A DNA stretch of 64,000 bases from Actinostola sp. cb2023. Lineage: Eukaryota > Cnidaria > Anthozoa > Actiniaria > Actinostolidae. The stretch lies in assembly GCA_033675265.1 (NCBI GenBank), contig JAUJYZ010001079.1, forward strand, positions 124,001 through 188,000, written 5' to 3'. The notes below the pieces were generated by a model. That model saw only the letters and a list, made by a program, of their open reading frames with translations. It was not told where the DNA came from and did not search any database. Positions 1 to 12,157 of the stretch are shown piece by piece; the first letter of the stretch is position 1, and each line of letters begins with the position of its first letter. The position numbers and the translations under genes are program-made.

Positions 1-241
1 CTTCCAGATTCTAATGTTATGCAAATAATGTGACAGGGTATTTTAAACACACAAATTTGTAATATTTGGAAACTTCGCTCGCTCATCAGGCTCGCGGTAA
101 AGAAATGCTCTAGTGCTCCAATATTTGGACCAGAGTTGTTACGTTGATAGCTAGCTCTAAAAGTTTATATGCATTTTATTTTATTTGGCGAAGGTGATGA
201 TATTGCGGGATTTCGGAGCAGCCAAATGCAACGTGGTTGCA

Positions 242-370
242 AACAAAGAATTTCCCATAGTACGTAATCGCGCCACACATCCGGGGGTCACGAACAGATG
301 CGTGGCAATCTTTACTGATAACGCGGCATTGGTCGCCGTCATCAATCAGCAGACGTCGAAACATAATGTC
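242..370 (+). mobile_element. DIRS-like retrotransposon RNase H fragment
   Basis: An open reading frame carries FPIV, then IFTDNAALVAVINQQTSK. This fits the RNase H core of DIRS/tyrosine-recombinase retroelements, in which a TDN motif is followed by an aliphatic stretch, N-x-Q-T-S-K and a basic helix. Only about 43 residues are recognisable, with no reverse transcriptase or recombinase nearby, so it is a dead fragment. The family call rests on motif memory; another RNase H-bearing element is possible. Confidence 0.5.
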
Positions 371-1440
371 TACGTGCGTGTTGGGACCTACTGGGTCTCT
401 TAGCTAATTATCATAAAATAATCATTTGTTTTTTTAAACATTCGAATGAGTATTCCACCGTTCAACCTAAAATTTGACCAGAATTTCCACTTCCAGGTTT
501 CCTTGAAAATTTCATATATTTATATTTATATTATATATATTTCAAGCCATAAGGCGTGTCACGTGACAAGACACGCGGTCAAGAACGTCAGAAAAATTCC
601 GTTGAAAATGGTCTGTATAGAAACTGTATGTAGGACAACGGATAACATACAGTATGTATTGTTATCAAATGATATTCATAGTCCCCCGTAGTCTGATAAT
701 TGCATCATTTACGAAACAGGTCACGGGAACAAGTCAAAATTAACTTTTATTCTATTTTTAAAAGAGTCACGTTACTACAACTACTACAATAACCAAAAAA
801 GCCTAAAAAGTTAAGGAGCCTAATTGTCATCTTAGAACTCTTAGGCCAGCTTTCCACGAGTAAAATACAAATGTATACCTATCTTCAAATTTAAAATGTG
901 GTTTTCCCTATCCTCTAAACCACCAACGGCCTTAGTAAACATGCTCGAGTCGTGCTGATCCTATTTCTCGTTTCCGGGTCAACCCGTTCAAGCGAATTTC
1001 ACCCGGAATGAAGTTGCCAACACTCCTTTGAGGGAGCTTCTAAATTCGGTTTTGACAGACGGGTCTCGCAAAATGTATAGATGAGCAAAGTTGTATTGCA
1101 TCGACTTGGTATTGTACTTTATTGTTTCAATAGTTACCGAGGGTCTTTATTGTATTGTATTGTAATAGTTTGGCATACACTATTCTTGCAGTTAGTCTAT
1201 TTTCCTTGCAGATGTCATGATTTCATGAATTTACAGACAACCAACCCAATTGAATGCGGATGTGGAAGTTCTGTTAAACTATATCAGCCATACCACTGGG
1301 GATACATCTACTACTTTGCCCAGTGTCACCAGTGCTCAGTTTAAAACAATTTCATAGGCGAATGCAGAGTTTATATTATATAGATAAATGTTCCATGTAA
1401 TCGATTAACCTTGACACCCCAAAGGTTGCAGTATTGCATG
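371..1440. other. intergenic, no gene seen
   Basis: AT-rich sequence with only short ORFs that show no domain, no plausible exon and no clear terminal repeats. The last 10 bases before 1451 are the left target-site duplication of the next element. Confidence 0.5.
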
Positions 1441-1467
1441 GTTGGAGGTGCGGCGGGTCTATAACGC

Positions 1468-1660
1468 AGGTAGCAGGTAGCAGGCAACAGGTAACAGGTA
1501 ACAGGTAACAGGTAACAGGTAACAGGTAACAGGTAACATGCAGGTAACAGGTAACAGGTAGCAGGTAACAGGTAACAGGTAACAGGTAACAGGTAACAGG
1601 TAACAGGTAACAGGTAGCAGGTAACAGGTAACAGGTAGCAGGTAACAAGTAACAGGAAAC
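1468..1660 (+). repeat. 7-bp satellite, left arm
   Basis: Units of CAGGTAA with variants CAGGTAG repeat about 27 times just inside the terminal motif of the foldback element. Long ORFs read from it on the minus strand are artefacts of the repeat. Confidence 0.9.
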
Positions 1661-3774
1661 AAGGGAGGGGAGGGGTGGGAGGAAGGGGCTATCGGACACT
1701 CGATGTCATCACTGTGACGTCATCGTCAACGTCACGTTCTGATGCCACCATCAACTACAATAAAATGTTTCCTTGAACCGATATTGTATCAATTTGGTCA
1801 ATGGGGTTTGTTGGTAAAGGAATTGAATGTGATAATACACATCCATAGCAACGAAGTCTGGCAAATAGGTAAGACCCCCCTAACGGGGTTCCACTGTACA
1901 TCCTGTTGGTATAGTAACATAAATCAACACAACAAATTTGGTAATGTCTTCAATTAATTAATTATTATTATGAATTAGTTTTTGAAAAGCAAGAATAGAA
2001 ACAGTATGATATAATAACGAACATAATCATTGAATAATATACAAATGATCGACTCGTGAGTGTTTTTTATATGAGTGTTTTTTTCTGGTAGCAGGCTGAC
2101 AATTTCAGGTTAGTAAATTTACCTGTAATTTTTTATTAATGATCACGTCCAACTATCTTAAAGTGCTACTATGACGAAATTCGTATGATTGCTGAATAAA
2201 TAATTTATTCGTAAAATAGTCTTTTAAGCTCCAAGATAGCAGTTTTAGTTGTTTTTAAGTCGATATAAGAATAAAGGAGTGAAATATTGGACTCTCAAAA
2301 CAGGCAAAAATACGTCCGCCATTACTAAATCGTGTTCCTGCGAACAATAGACTGTGACGTCAGTTTCTCAATGTGAACGCGTCGCTGCACGGCTCCCTAC
2401 ACTGTATTTTTAGTTTAATCATGATTAAAACATTTGAACAAGAAACAGTGTCTTGAATCGCCAAAAAATGGCAGTGTTGATGCGTGTAAATTAGCCATGC
2501 GACGAATTTGCGATGAACGATGTTGAGAAACTGACGTCACTTCTATTGTACAATTAGTCACCGGCCAGGAACCAGTTTGAATAATGGCTGGCTCGAAATT
2601 TGTACAAAGTTTGTACATTTCGTGGAAGTTATTTTTATCGTAACGAAAAAACGGGTTGGATATGCCAGTTAATAAACATACTGACCAGGATACTAAAAAT
2701 GCAAAAACATCAACCTCGCAAAATTTCATCATAGTAGCACTTTAAGTTTGATTCCAACACACATAATATATCGTCAAAAATATATACAAGATATGTAGTA
2801 ATTACGTACATAGTAATTACCCTGTTGGTATATTAAAAATCAATATATACAACAAATTTGGTAATTAATTGAAGATAATTAACTAGATTTTGAAAACAAA
2901 GAACAGTAACAGTATGATAACAATGTGAATGAAAAAACAATTCTAATTCTCATTTGAAACTGAGCTCAATGAGACCATGCAAATAACAATGTGAATGAAA
3001 AAATCACAACATTGTTCTAATTCTCATTTGACACTGAGCTCAATCAAGGGTGAGACCAAACTCTATGAACATCATACGTTTGTGCACGTTGTTCAGTTGT
3101 CGCATCACCTCTCCACTGACTACAAGTTTTCCCTGTGTGACGTCGGACTTGGAACAGTCCAGAGCAGCAGGCACTAACGGGATGGAAGTACACCATTTCC
3201 GGTTTTGTACTGATTCTAATCTTAGTCTCGCCAACTGAAAAAGACTGAAAAAGTCAGCCAGTACTGAAAGAAACTCGTTGGCATCAATTAATAGTTCACG
3301 TTTATGATTTCACCGCAAACTTAGTAGAGAAACGCAGATTCGGACCCCCAGCGTAGTTTTCCGAAATTCCTTTCTACAAATTTCGTGTTTCATTTGGTCA
3401 CATGACCAAAATCCCGCCAAAACCTATATCTATTTACTGTTCTTCTTTTCAAAAACTAATTAATAATAATAATAAATTAATTGAAGACATTACCAAATTT
3501 GTTGTGTTGATTTATGTTACTATACCAACAGGATGTACAGTGGAACCCCGTTAGGGGGGTCTTACCTATTTGCCAGACTTCGTTGCTATGGATGTGTATT
3601 ATCACATTCAATTCCTTTACCAACAAACCCCATTGACCAAATTGATACAATATCGGTTCAAGGAAACATTTTATTGTAGTTGATGGTGGCATCAGAACGT
3701 GACGTTGACGATGACGTCACAGTGATGACATCGAGTGTCCGATAGCCCCTTCCTCGCACTCCTCCCCTCCATTG

Positions 3775-4026
3775 TTTCCTGTTACTTGTTACCTGCTACC
3801 TGTTACCTGTTACCTGTTACCTGTTACCTGTTACCTGCTACCTGTTACCTGTTACCTGTTACCTGCTACCTGTTACCTGCTACCTGTTACCTGTTACCTG
3901 CTACCTGTTACCTGTTACCTGCTACCTGTTACCTGTTACCTGTTACCTGCTACCTGTTACCTGTTACCTGCTACCTGCTACCTGTTACCTGTTACCTGTT
4001 ACCTGCTACCTGTTACCTGCTACCTG
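3775..4026 (-). repeat. 7-bp satellite, right arm
   Basis: The inverted counterpart of the left-arm satellite (TTACCTG with TACCTGC variants), about 36 units. The two arms differ in length and in the order of variants, so the arrays changed independently after the arms became inverted copies. Confidence 0.9.
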
Positions 4027-4052
4027 CGTTATAGACCCGCCGGTTGGAGGTG

Positions 4053-4740
4053 CACGTTTCCAATTTTCCACTAAGTGGTTTGAGGGTTTTTCGTGTCCGG
4101 CTTGCTGCCTGTGTGATCGATTACTCTACTTAATTGCCTTCATTAATTTGATATACCTAATAAATTAGCTCTATATACACAATGCCGGTATATACGCGCA
4201 AATTCGAACTATGGGTCGCTGAAATTTGATGCTTTTACAACTTATCTTAGATCTGAAACTTTAAAAATGCAAACTGACAGGACAATATAAATGTGCAGTT
4301 AAACTGTATCGTAGTCTAAGGGGGGCGGTTCTGAAGTCCATTAGGCTTTTTGCACAAACGCGCTAGTCAGTTCCATTATTTATTGTTATTCACCAAGCGT
4401 ATACATTTTGTTGGGACACTAGTTCAGTTGCCGTGCGATTGGCTAGGTTTTAGTCTCACATTATTGTTGGGTAGCACCGTGTGCTCCTATTTATGGCTTT
4501 GGCGAATATTCATTGTGCAATGAGAAACCATTTAAGTGTACAACCCATTTGGCCGCCTTTTGAAGGTGTGCTCTATGCACTTGGTATGCTCGCACTGTTT
4601 ACATTGGATATTGACAGACGCTGCTACTTTTATCTCTTGTGAGATAACGCCATATGTGAACTAACGAGGGCCGCCTTTCCCTTAGACATTCTCATGTTTA
4701 TCTGTGTGTTATAAGTTATCATTTTCTCTGCGTAAGCTAA
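4053..4740. other. intergenic, no gene seen
   Basis: No exon, domain or clear repeat is recognised between the foldback element and the next tandem array. Confidence 0.4.
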
Positions 4741-4742
4741 AT

Positions 4743-5233
4743 ATATCTGGTTGGTCAGTCATGGGCTGCTACTAAGATACCTTTAGTTTCATTTCCGCCA
4801 CACGCAAGTAACGGAGTGTTGACATAGGTCAGACATGGCTGCTATTTTCATCATTCTAAGCGGGCGTACGTGAACTTTCAGTTATCGACTCCCGATGGTC
4901 AGACATATCTGGTTGGTCAGTCATGGGCTGCTACTAAGATACCTTTAGTTTCATTTCCGCCACACGCAAGTAACGGAGTGTTGACATAGGTCAGACATGG
5001 GCTGCTATTTTCATCATTCTAAGCGGGCGTACGTGAACTTTCAGTTATCGACTCCCGATGGTCAGACATATCTGGTTGGTCAGTCATGGGCTGCTACTAA
5101 GATACCTTTAGTTTCATTTCCGCCACACGCAAGTAACGGAGTGTTGACATAGGTCAGACATGGGCTGCTATTTTCATCATTCTAAGCGGCGTACGTGAAC
5201 TTTCAGTTATCGACTCCCGATGGTCAGACATGG
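4743..5233 (+). repeat. three-copy tandem repeat, about 163-bp unit
   Basis: Starts of the motif ATATCTGGTTGGTCAGTC at 4743, 4905 and 5068 give periods of 162 and 163 bp. Copies are nearly identical, indicating recent duplication. No coding potential. Confidence 0.85.
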
Positions 5234-5928
5234 GCTGCATCGGTGATATCCCGTCTTCATTATTACTGGTTCGGGTCTCGCGACCGCTCTGTGTAGCGTC
5301 TTGGTGGGGTGGCCACATTTCATGTGGCTTGTGGCGTGTATTCCCTCACCTTTGCTGAAGAGAGCTGATTTTAAAATATCGATTGTTTTGTTGTTGAATA
5401 AAAACGTCACATTTGTGGCCAAATTCATTCCATACAAGACTAGTTGTCATTTGATACTTAATGCTCTCTTCAACAAACGAGTGCGTCGCTACACAGAGCG
5501 CCCGCTCATCCCTTAATCTATCGTATGACACGGAATAAAAATTGAGTTTTGTTGTGTTACTATAATAAAACAACTCCAGATCTCTAAAAATTGCATTTCA
5601 GAGGTTGTAGATTTCAAAATTTTCTGGCGGGGCATACCCCCAAACCCCCCTAGTAGTTCGCGGCTTCGCCGCTCAGATAACACAACCCTCTGTTTAAAAA
5701 AAACTGGATCCGCCCCTGGTTGTATTGTTGTTATTCAAATCTTGACCTAATTTAGGTCATTGCTATCTAGTGTTTTCCGAGCTATTGTGCTGTATTTCTA
5801 CAGTTTTCAGAATTGCAATTTTTTTTTTTTTACCACAGGTTTCTCGTCGCCAAGATCACGGAACGCGAGAATGTTACGACACCAGGTTGTAGAGAGTACA
5901 CTGCATAGCACGTTGCCATTAACCCTAA

Positions 5929-5931
5929 CCC

Positions 5932-5962
<31 letters not shown>

Positions 5963-5990
5963 GCCCCTCTTGCAAAATCTCTGGATCCGC
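5929..5990 (+). repeat. short CCCTAA tract with poly-C and transposon end
   Basis: Two and a half CCCTAA units run into about 25 C residues, then a copy of the dispersed transposon end CTGGATCCGCCCCTG. Related ends occur near 5707, 8230, 39417 and 39659. The telomere-like tract is too short to be a telomere. Confidence 0.6.
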
Positions 5991-6469
5991 CCCTGATGAA
6001 TTCTATTGTTTGTATTATCCAATCACAATAGCTCTTCTGAGCAGCTGCGCGTGACCTCAAATAAATGACACGGCAGTCATTGGTACATTAGTTATAATTT
6101 GCATATTTATTACAAGAACAAGTGTCCATGACATGATCGTATTACTGTATTCTAAAAATTACTCAATTACGTTATAAAAGCAATAATTCAATTCAATTTA
6201 AACATTTGTGTGAACTAATAAAACTCGACGTCTTGAACAAATTCCAACGTCTTTGAGCAATGGCGGCCATATTGCATTGCAACCACGCCTTCATCCAACA
6301 CCGTGACTATCAAGGGGTGAGTTGGTATTTCAAAATATTTATGTCGTATTTCCCACCACTCAATGTAGTCATCGAATAACAAAGGTTGCCATGGAGATAA
6401 AGACAATCAGAATTATCATGCATTGCGGTTTTAGCCACGGAAAATGAAGTTGCAAGTCGACCTATGTCA

Positions 6470-6592
6470 ACTTGTGGTCAGGTCTTCGTGTAGCTGCACA
6501 AAAGTCCTGGCTATTGTTCTATTGTCGTTCTATGTATTGTTTTTTCATAAAGAACAATAGCCAGGACAGCTACAAGAAGACCTTGACCAACT
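6470..6592. mobile_element. short hairpin MITE
   Basis: Imperfect inverted arms read TCAGGTCTTCGTGTAGCT then CCTGGCTATTGTTCT on the left, with their complement on the right and a short loop. No coding capacity; a palindromic MITE is the simplest reading. Confidence 0.55.
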
Positions 6593-7457
6593 TGTTTTAC
6601 GTCTGACCACACACTGGTCACGTGATCAAGTACAAGAATAGTCGAAGCCGGTGAATCGTAGTTTTGATTGAAAAGGCTGGTTCCGCCAATTTATGTGTTT
6701 AGAGCGTGTGCCGTATGTCCCTATTACTATGGCAACCTTATAAAACAAGTTATATTTGTGTATGACTAAATCTAACCCTACGAATTAGCATATAAGTTCG
6801 ATGTGATCACCAGGCTCCTCTTCTCATGTCCTCCTGTGAAAGAGGAGAGACTTGGTTCGAGGTTGAGATGTAATATGGCTGCTATGCTTTTCAATTTTTT
6901 AATAGAATACTCTCAGGATGATAGCATTTGGGGGCCCTTTTTGCCTGTCATTTCAAGGCAGAAAATGAGGTTCATGGACTTTTACCAGCTGATTGAAACC
7001 GCAGTTAATAAAAGGAATGGTTTTGAAACCCAGCAAACATCATTGTTCAAAGGTTTTGTTCGTTTCTTTTTCAACCGTGACCGTGCACATTTTTCATATA
7101 TCAAAAATTCAGCCAATAACACCCACCCAGTTACTCAACTAGGCCTTGACACAAATATCCGGATATTTTTTGAGATATTTAGAAGCTCCTGGGATATTTA
7201 GAAAAAGACGAGATATTTAGAAAAATATATGATATTTTTGGATATTTAGGACTTAATCTTGGGTCTAAAACCCCAAATGACTACTAAAAACGACCAAAAC
7301 TCACTGAAAACTAGTGAAATCCAACCAAATCGACGCGACGGGATCCCTGTGATCCTGGGATCGAGGTTGGGGGCCGCCCCGCATATTTTCAGGGCTCTCA
7401 AGTACTTCCAGTCACCAATTTGCAGTCGTCCATGTTTTTTTAGGCAACACTACACAG

Positions 7458-7650
7458 ATGCTACGTAATAGAATAACAGGTCATCGTAATAGCAAAGCTT
7501 CAGCGCTATATTGCCATCTCGCCCAACATGGATCCGAGTTTAATAACTGTTTCAAATTTACTGTGATAAGTCATACATCACCTAATAACTTATTGGACGA
7601 AGAAACAGCATGGATAAACAAATTACGCACAGGGGAGCCTGAGGGCCTCA
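7458..7650 (+). mobile_element. GIY-YIG endonuclease fragment, Penelope-like element
   Basis: The ORF reads LRNRITGHR, then LDEETAWINKL and TGEPEGLN. This matches the C-terminal half of the GIY-YIG nuclease domain in Penelope-like retroelements: an R-x-R-x-x-GH-R helix, the E before WI, and a terminal P-x-GLN. The upstream reverse transcriptase and the GIY half are not recognisable. It is a 5'-truncated or decayed relic. Confidence 0.5.
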
Positions 7651-8364
7651 ATAGAGTGGATCCCTGTGCACTACGCACAGGGATCCCAATTTAGATCTAG
7701 GTGTTCGCTGCCACGCTTTCTTAGTCATATCACTGTATCACTGACGAGGGCTGTTAAGCCGAAAGGCCTCTGATATAAAAGAAGATCTACGTAGCTGTAT
7801 GGCGTGTTCTGTTGTTTCTCTATATATGTTTTTAGAGCCATTTCGACCGAGTTAATAACTCAAGGCTGTTTATTTTCTCATTATTTGATATTTTACTACA
7901 ATGGAAGCCGGTGAAAATAATAATAATATGGGGATATTTAGAGAAATTTTCGAGATATTTAGGAATTTATTTGGGATATTTAGAGATTTTTTCGAGAATT
8001 TGCGGAAACATATTTAGGCCATTTTTCGAGATATTTGTGTCAAGGCCTATACTCAACCATAGCATTTGAGTCTAAAACAAAATATTGTGCACGGTCAATG
8101 TCACGGGCGGATTTATGGTGGGACGAAGGAAGCGCACAACCCCACTTTTGGAAATTCGAATCTTTTTTGCCAAAAAAAAAAATTACATAAAATTTAGCTG
8201 AAACCAATATCCAACCTGCACGCGTCCCCTCTGCAAAATCTCTGGATCCACCCCTTAATGTCACGTGATAGGCCCACTCAACATCTATGTTGGCTTCTTT
8301 GTCAGACCCTTTGAAGTTTGCCGGGATTCATAACCATTCTAACTTTTCTATTAACTATTGTTGA

Positions 8365-8600
8365 AACCGAGCAATAGCATACTCTCTGGTTGATAGCATA
8401 CGAAGGGCAGTGTTTGCCTGTCATTTGAAGGCAGATAATGAGATTCAAGGACGTTTACCAGCTGATTGAAACCAAGCAATAGCATACTCTCTGGTTGATA
8501 GCACATGAAGGGCAGTGTTTGCCTGTCATTTGAAGGCAGATAATAAGATTCAAGGACTTTTACCAGCTGATTGAAACCAAGCAATAGCATACTCTCTGGT
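8365..8600 (+). repeat. dispersed repeat of about 105-bp units, tandem here
   Basis: Units contain GCATACTCTCTGGTTGATAG, then GTTTGCCTGTCATTTGAAGG and TTTTACCAGCTGATTGAAA. Degraded single copies lie near 6895-7010 and 8640-8710. A further cluster fills part of an intron at 34,020-34,260, so this is a dispersed family. The 79-residue minus-strand ORF is a translation of it. Confidence 0.75.
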
Positions 8601-8879
8601 TGTGAGTTCTTTTTTTCATATTTTTTTCCCAGTTAACATGGTTGCCGATAGTACTTGAAGAGTAGTGTTTGCCTGTCATTTATACTAATATTCAATGACT
8701 TTTAATAGTTGATTGATAGCAATGTGACTGATTAACAATAATATAAACATAACAAATAATAGATTAAACCAAAACAGTGTTTAAAACGAGAACCATTGCA
8801 TAAACGTGCCAACAATAAACCAGATCCTATCAAAATCAACCAACAGAAAACATTCACGGTATCCCTGTGCTTTTTTTTT

Positions 8880-9215
8880 TTCAAACCAAGTTTTTGGATC
8901 TCTTCTCTAACGCCAGGAACGCCTGGGAGTTTTATCATTAGGAAGGAATTTCCCATAAATCATTGCGAGGTAGGAAGAATCCTCGCTTTGTTTGATTCGG
9001 GCAACTGCCTCTTTGGATCTCTTATCTTGCGCCAGGAACGCCTGGGAGTTTTATCATTAGAGAGGAATTTCCCATAAATCATTGCGAACTAGGAAAGATC
9101 CGACTCGGGCGATTGCCTCTTTGGATCTCTTCTCTTACGCCAGGAACGCCTGGGAGTTTTATCATTGGAGAGGAATTTCCCATAAATCATTGCAAACTAG
9201 GAAAGATCCGCGAGG
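8880..9215 (+). repeat. three-copy tandem repeat, about 120-bp unit
   Basis: Each unit has GGATCTCTTCTCTAACGCC, then AACGCCTGGGAGTTTTATC and TTTCCCATAAATCATTGC. Three diverged copies in direct orientation. No domain in any frame. Confidence 0.8.
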
Positions 9216-9694
9216 CGAGCAACGTTTTTCATTCACCACAGGGACCCCACCTTGAAATACTTATCAAAAATATAGTGGATAAATAGATGAATTTTGCCTT
9301 ATTGTTCACTGTCGTCATAGCGACAGAAATCAGATCACAACTTTCAGATTGGGTACCCTGTGTGTTATCTTCAACATCAAACAACAACTCGGAATATCAC
9401 TTACACTTCGTTAAGAATTTTTAAAAAGTCTGTTTCAAACAACTTAGTTGATTATAATCATGGACGCCATTTTGGAAAGGTAACCCGGCCTTCACTCGTG
9501 ACAGAGTTGGGATTGGAAAGCAAATATCTATTTACATATATCGAGATCACTTAAGCGATTTTTTGGAGGGGAGGGGGGGGGGGGGGGGGAGGGATATTCC
9601 ACGATGTTATCACTGGCAAGACAAGAAACTTTTATAATTTCAATGAGAAGGCCAGGTTACTATCCAAGATGGCCGCCATGATGGCTGAGTTTCA

Positions 9695-9925
9695 TTCTTT
9701 AGCTAGGGTCGCCACAAGACCGCAAACGCCGAAACTGGGTCGAACACACGACCAAGGACCGACACACGATCAAACAAATTTAGCTAGGGTCGCTACAAGA
9801 CCATGCCAAACACCGAAATTAGGTCGAACACACGACCAAGGACCGACACACGATCAAACAAATTTAGCTAGGGTCGCTACACAACCAAACTCCGAAACTG
9901 GGTCGAACGCACGACGAAGGACCTT
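9695..9925 (+). repeat. tandem repeat, about 82-bp unit
   Basis: Two full copies and a partial third of a unit containing TTAGCTAGGGTCGC, GGTCGAACACACGACCAAGG and CGACACACGATCAAAC. It produces a repetitive 119-residue ORF that is not considered a gene. Confidence 0.8.
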
Positions 9926-9929
9926 ATCG

Positions 9930-10889
9930 GTATTCCCATGGGACTCAAACTTGCACATTCCGCGTGCTGTGCCATCCAAAGACAATTATATAACTAGGCC
10001 GAGAAAACCATATTCGTGGTTATTTTAACAATGAGAATAGCACATTCAATAACCCTGAAGTTTCAAGTTCATTGAAACACTTTAACACGGTCAAATATTA
10101 TTCTCAAATCCGAAGACTTTTGCATGCCCATTTCTAGAGTATGACAACCGCATCTTATTTGTGTTATGTTTTCTTTGTCATGCATCTCTATTGTACACTC
10201 AGGTACGTTAAGTCTGTTAAGGCCTGGGTATTTTTCTCTTCCAAAATGGCCGCCACAAATCAATAGGGGGTGGTCTATATTCTCATCTTTGTAAAGTATT
10301 GTTTTGATATTTTGGCAGATGTGATGAGGTCGCAAGGCTAACACTTTCTGATAACAGTTTCCATGGAAACATGTAATCTGACCTTTGAACCCTTATTGTA
10401 AGAAAATTTGATAAAGCCTCTGGGAGATAGGTAGACTCTTTAAACATTGCGGGTATATTTGCGTAATTGTATCAGGGTTAGTGTATACATTATCGATCCA
10501 ACTGGAATGGGTGGAACTTTTAAGGGAAAGGCTAAAAAAGGTAAATGTGAAATTTGATATCCTGAATTTTCTAAGAAATTAACTTACTTTTCCAAGATAT
10601 CTAGTTGGACTGAAAAACTACACGACAACATGCTTTACTTCCACCCTTTTACTCTCTGACATTTGTGCGCTTTACTATTCTCCCGAAGCATTACATCATA
10701 TTTTCTTGCAATTGAGGTCAAATGTCACAGGACGTGTCACTATGGCAACAGTATAAGCCAAAATGTAGAATAGGAAATTTTATATTAGATGTAGTGAACT
10801 CGATGCTATTGGGTACAACCAACCAAAGTTAGACTATTGTTCACCTTGAAAGGGCGTGGTCAGCCTTGACCCAGGCCGTCTGAGAAAAC
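9930..10889. other. intergenic, no gene seen
   Basis: No recognisable exon or complete element. A TTAAGGCCTGGG motif near 10,217 resembles the ends of palindromic elements at 14,716 and 23,017. Confidence 0.4.
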
Positions 10890-11487
10890 CAGGCAGAGCC
10901 AAAAGATGGGGGTCGGCCGATTCCCTCCAAATTTAGTACGTGGATAACCTATCGTGATTGATTATAAATGGTGGTATTTACCAATTCGCCTGGCTTTTTA
11001 CTTTCGAGTTTGACCACCCCCCTCTGTTTTTGGCCAATTTACACTCTCAAATTACACATTTTGAAGCACATTTAATGAGCTAAAATAACCTCTTCTATTT
11101 CAGCTAATCATCTTTTGCTTTCTGTAGCACCTTTTCACTTTTCGAAGAAGCAATAAACGGCTAGTACTGTTTATTTGATCAAATATTCATTGAAATAAAT
11201 CGAGCCGAACTTTGTGTTCGAAACGATACCGATCGCCGGTTGCAATTTTGACCATTTTAAAAATGACTTTTCTCAAAAGTGCGGCAGTCAATTTCGAATA
11301 TAAAATATGTTTTGGGAAGGCCTTATGGTTGACTTTAAGGATATGAAAAGTTACAATTGGCTTCTATTTTATTTCAAACGCGAGCGGCTCCCAAATCTCG
11401 GACATTTCTACACTGACGAAGAACGTCGATTTCATGTTTTAACTTCCGGTCGGGTCCAGTCTCCATGGCGCGAATACTGGATTTGCT

Positions 11488-12157
11488 CAATCTCGTCCCC
11501 AGAGCCCACGTTCCTCTTGGTCAGCACCGAGAAACGAGAGGCTCTGGCTGCAACCGATTTTAGTCTGAAAATCACAGACCGGAAGTTTAGACTGCGCATG
11601 TTCCACAGGTAGCCCAAGCTATGTATCAGTACATTATTATAAGAGAATGTATGTTGATGTCAATAAAATCAATAAGATAATACAGTTAAAATGAAATCCT
11701 CTATAAAGCCCTCTGTATCTTCTTCAATCATTTATTTATTGCTTGTGAAGATTTGAAGCGATTTGGACGAGAATTGAGCGAGTTATAGCCATTTTAAAAT
11801 TAGCCCTTCTCTGGCCGTGAATTCAGTTCTAGAATCCTGTCCTTTTGATATATATCTTGTATTACATACAAGTACTTCTAAAACTGCTTTCACAATAAAG
11901 ATTAATATCTACTTGAGTCCTGTGTGTCATTTGTTTAGCGATTAGAATGGTTTTTAGCGAGTTTTGGGACGACAGCGTGTAGCTCTCGGGAGCTCAGTAA
12001 ACATGGTAAACTCCGCCATTTTCTAATTAGTCAGTTTACTTCCGGTCCTTCTATTGTTTTGCCAAACCAATCAGAATGCTACAAAAATCGGTTGCAGCCA
12101 GAGCCTCTCGTTTCTCGGTGCTGACCAAGAGGAACGTGGGCTCTGGGGACGAGATTG
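11488..12157. mobile_element. 670-bp inverted-repeat transposon nested in the left arm
   Basis: Ends are CAATCTCGTCCCCAGAGCCC and its exact complement. It is flanked by TGGATTTGCT on both sides (11,478-11,487 and 12,158-12,167). The uninterrupted site is preserved in the inverted right arm near 17,452-17,470, which reads TGGATTTGCT then CAAAACGG on the minus strand. A 10-bp target duplication suggests Mutator-like mobilisation. No ORF resembles a transposase. Confidence 0.85.

Larger units (their letters stand above)
1451..4042. mobile_element. foldback / Mutator-like DNA transposon, non-autonomous
   Basis: The two ends are inverted copies of one another for over 500 bp. Both begin CGGCGGGTCTATAACGC and continue into a 7-bp satellite, followed by a unique segment that encodes the same 71-residue ORF in opposite directions (1742-1957 + and 3477-3692 -). 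The direct repeat GTTGGAGGTG flanks the element exactly (1441-1450 and 4043-4052), a 10-bp target duplication. Long tandem-repeat-bearing TIRs fit foldback elements; a 9-11 bp duplication is typical of Mutator-like transposases. No transposase is seen in the 1.5-kb centre, so it is non-autonomous. Confidence 0.8.

Noticed and set aside
5929..5965. CCCTAA run as a telomere or interstitial telomere
   Set aside because: Only about two and a half units before poly-C; too short to interpret.
6803..7201. 132-codon ORF
   Set aside because: Overlaps the dispersed repeat family found at 8,365 and 34,020; the reading frame is incidental.
11307..11612. 101-codon ORF (repeated at 17,639 on the minus strand) as a host gene
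   Set aside because: Both copies lie in the inverted arms of a foldback element and the frame diverges at the nested insertion.
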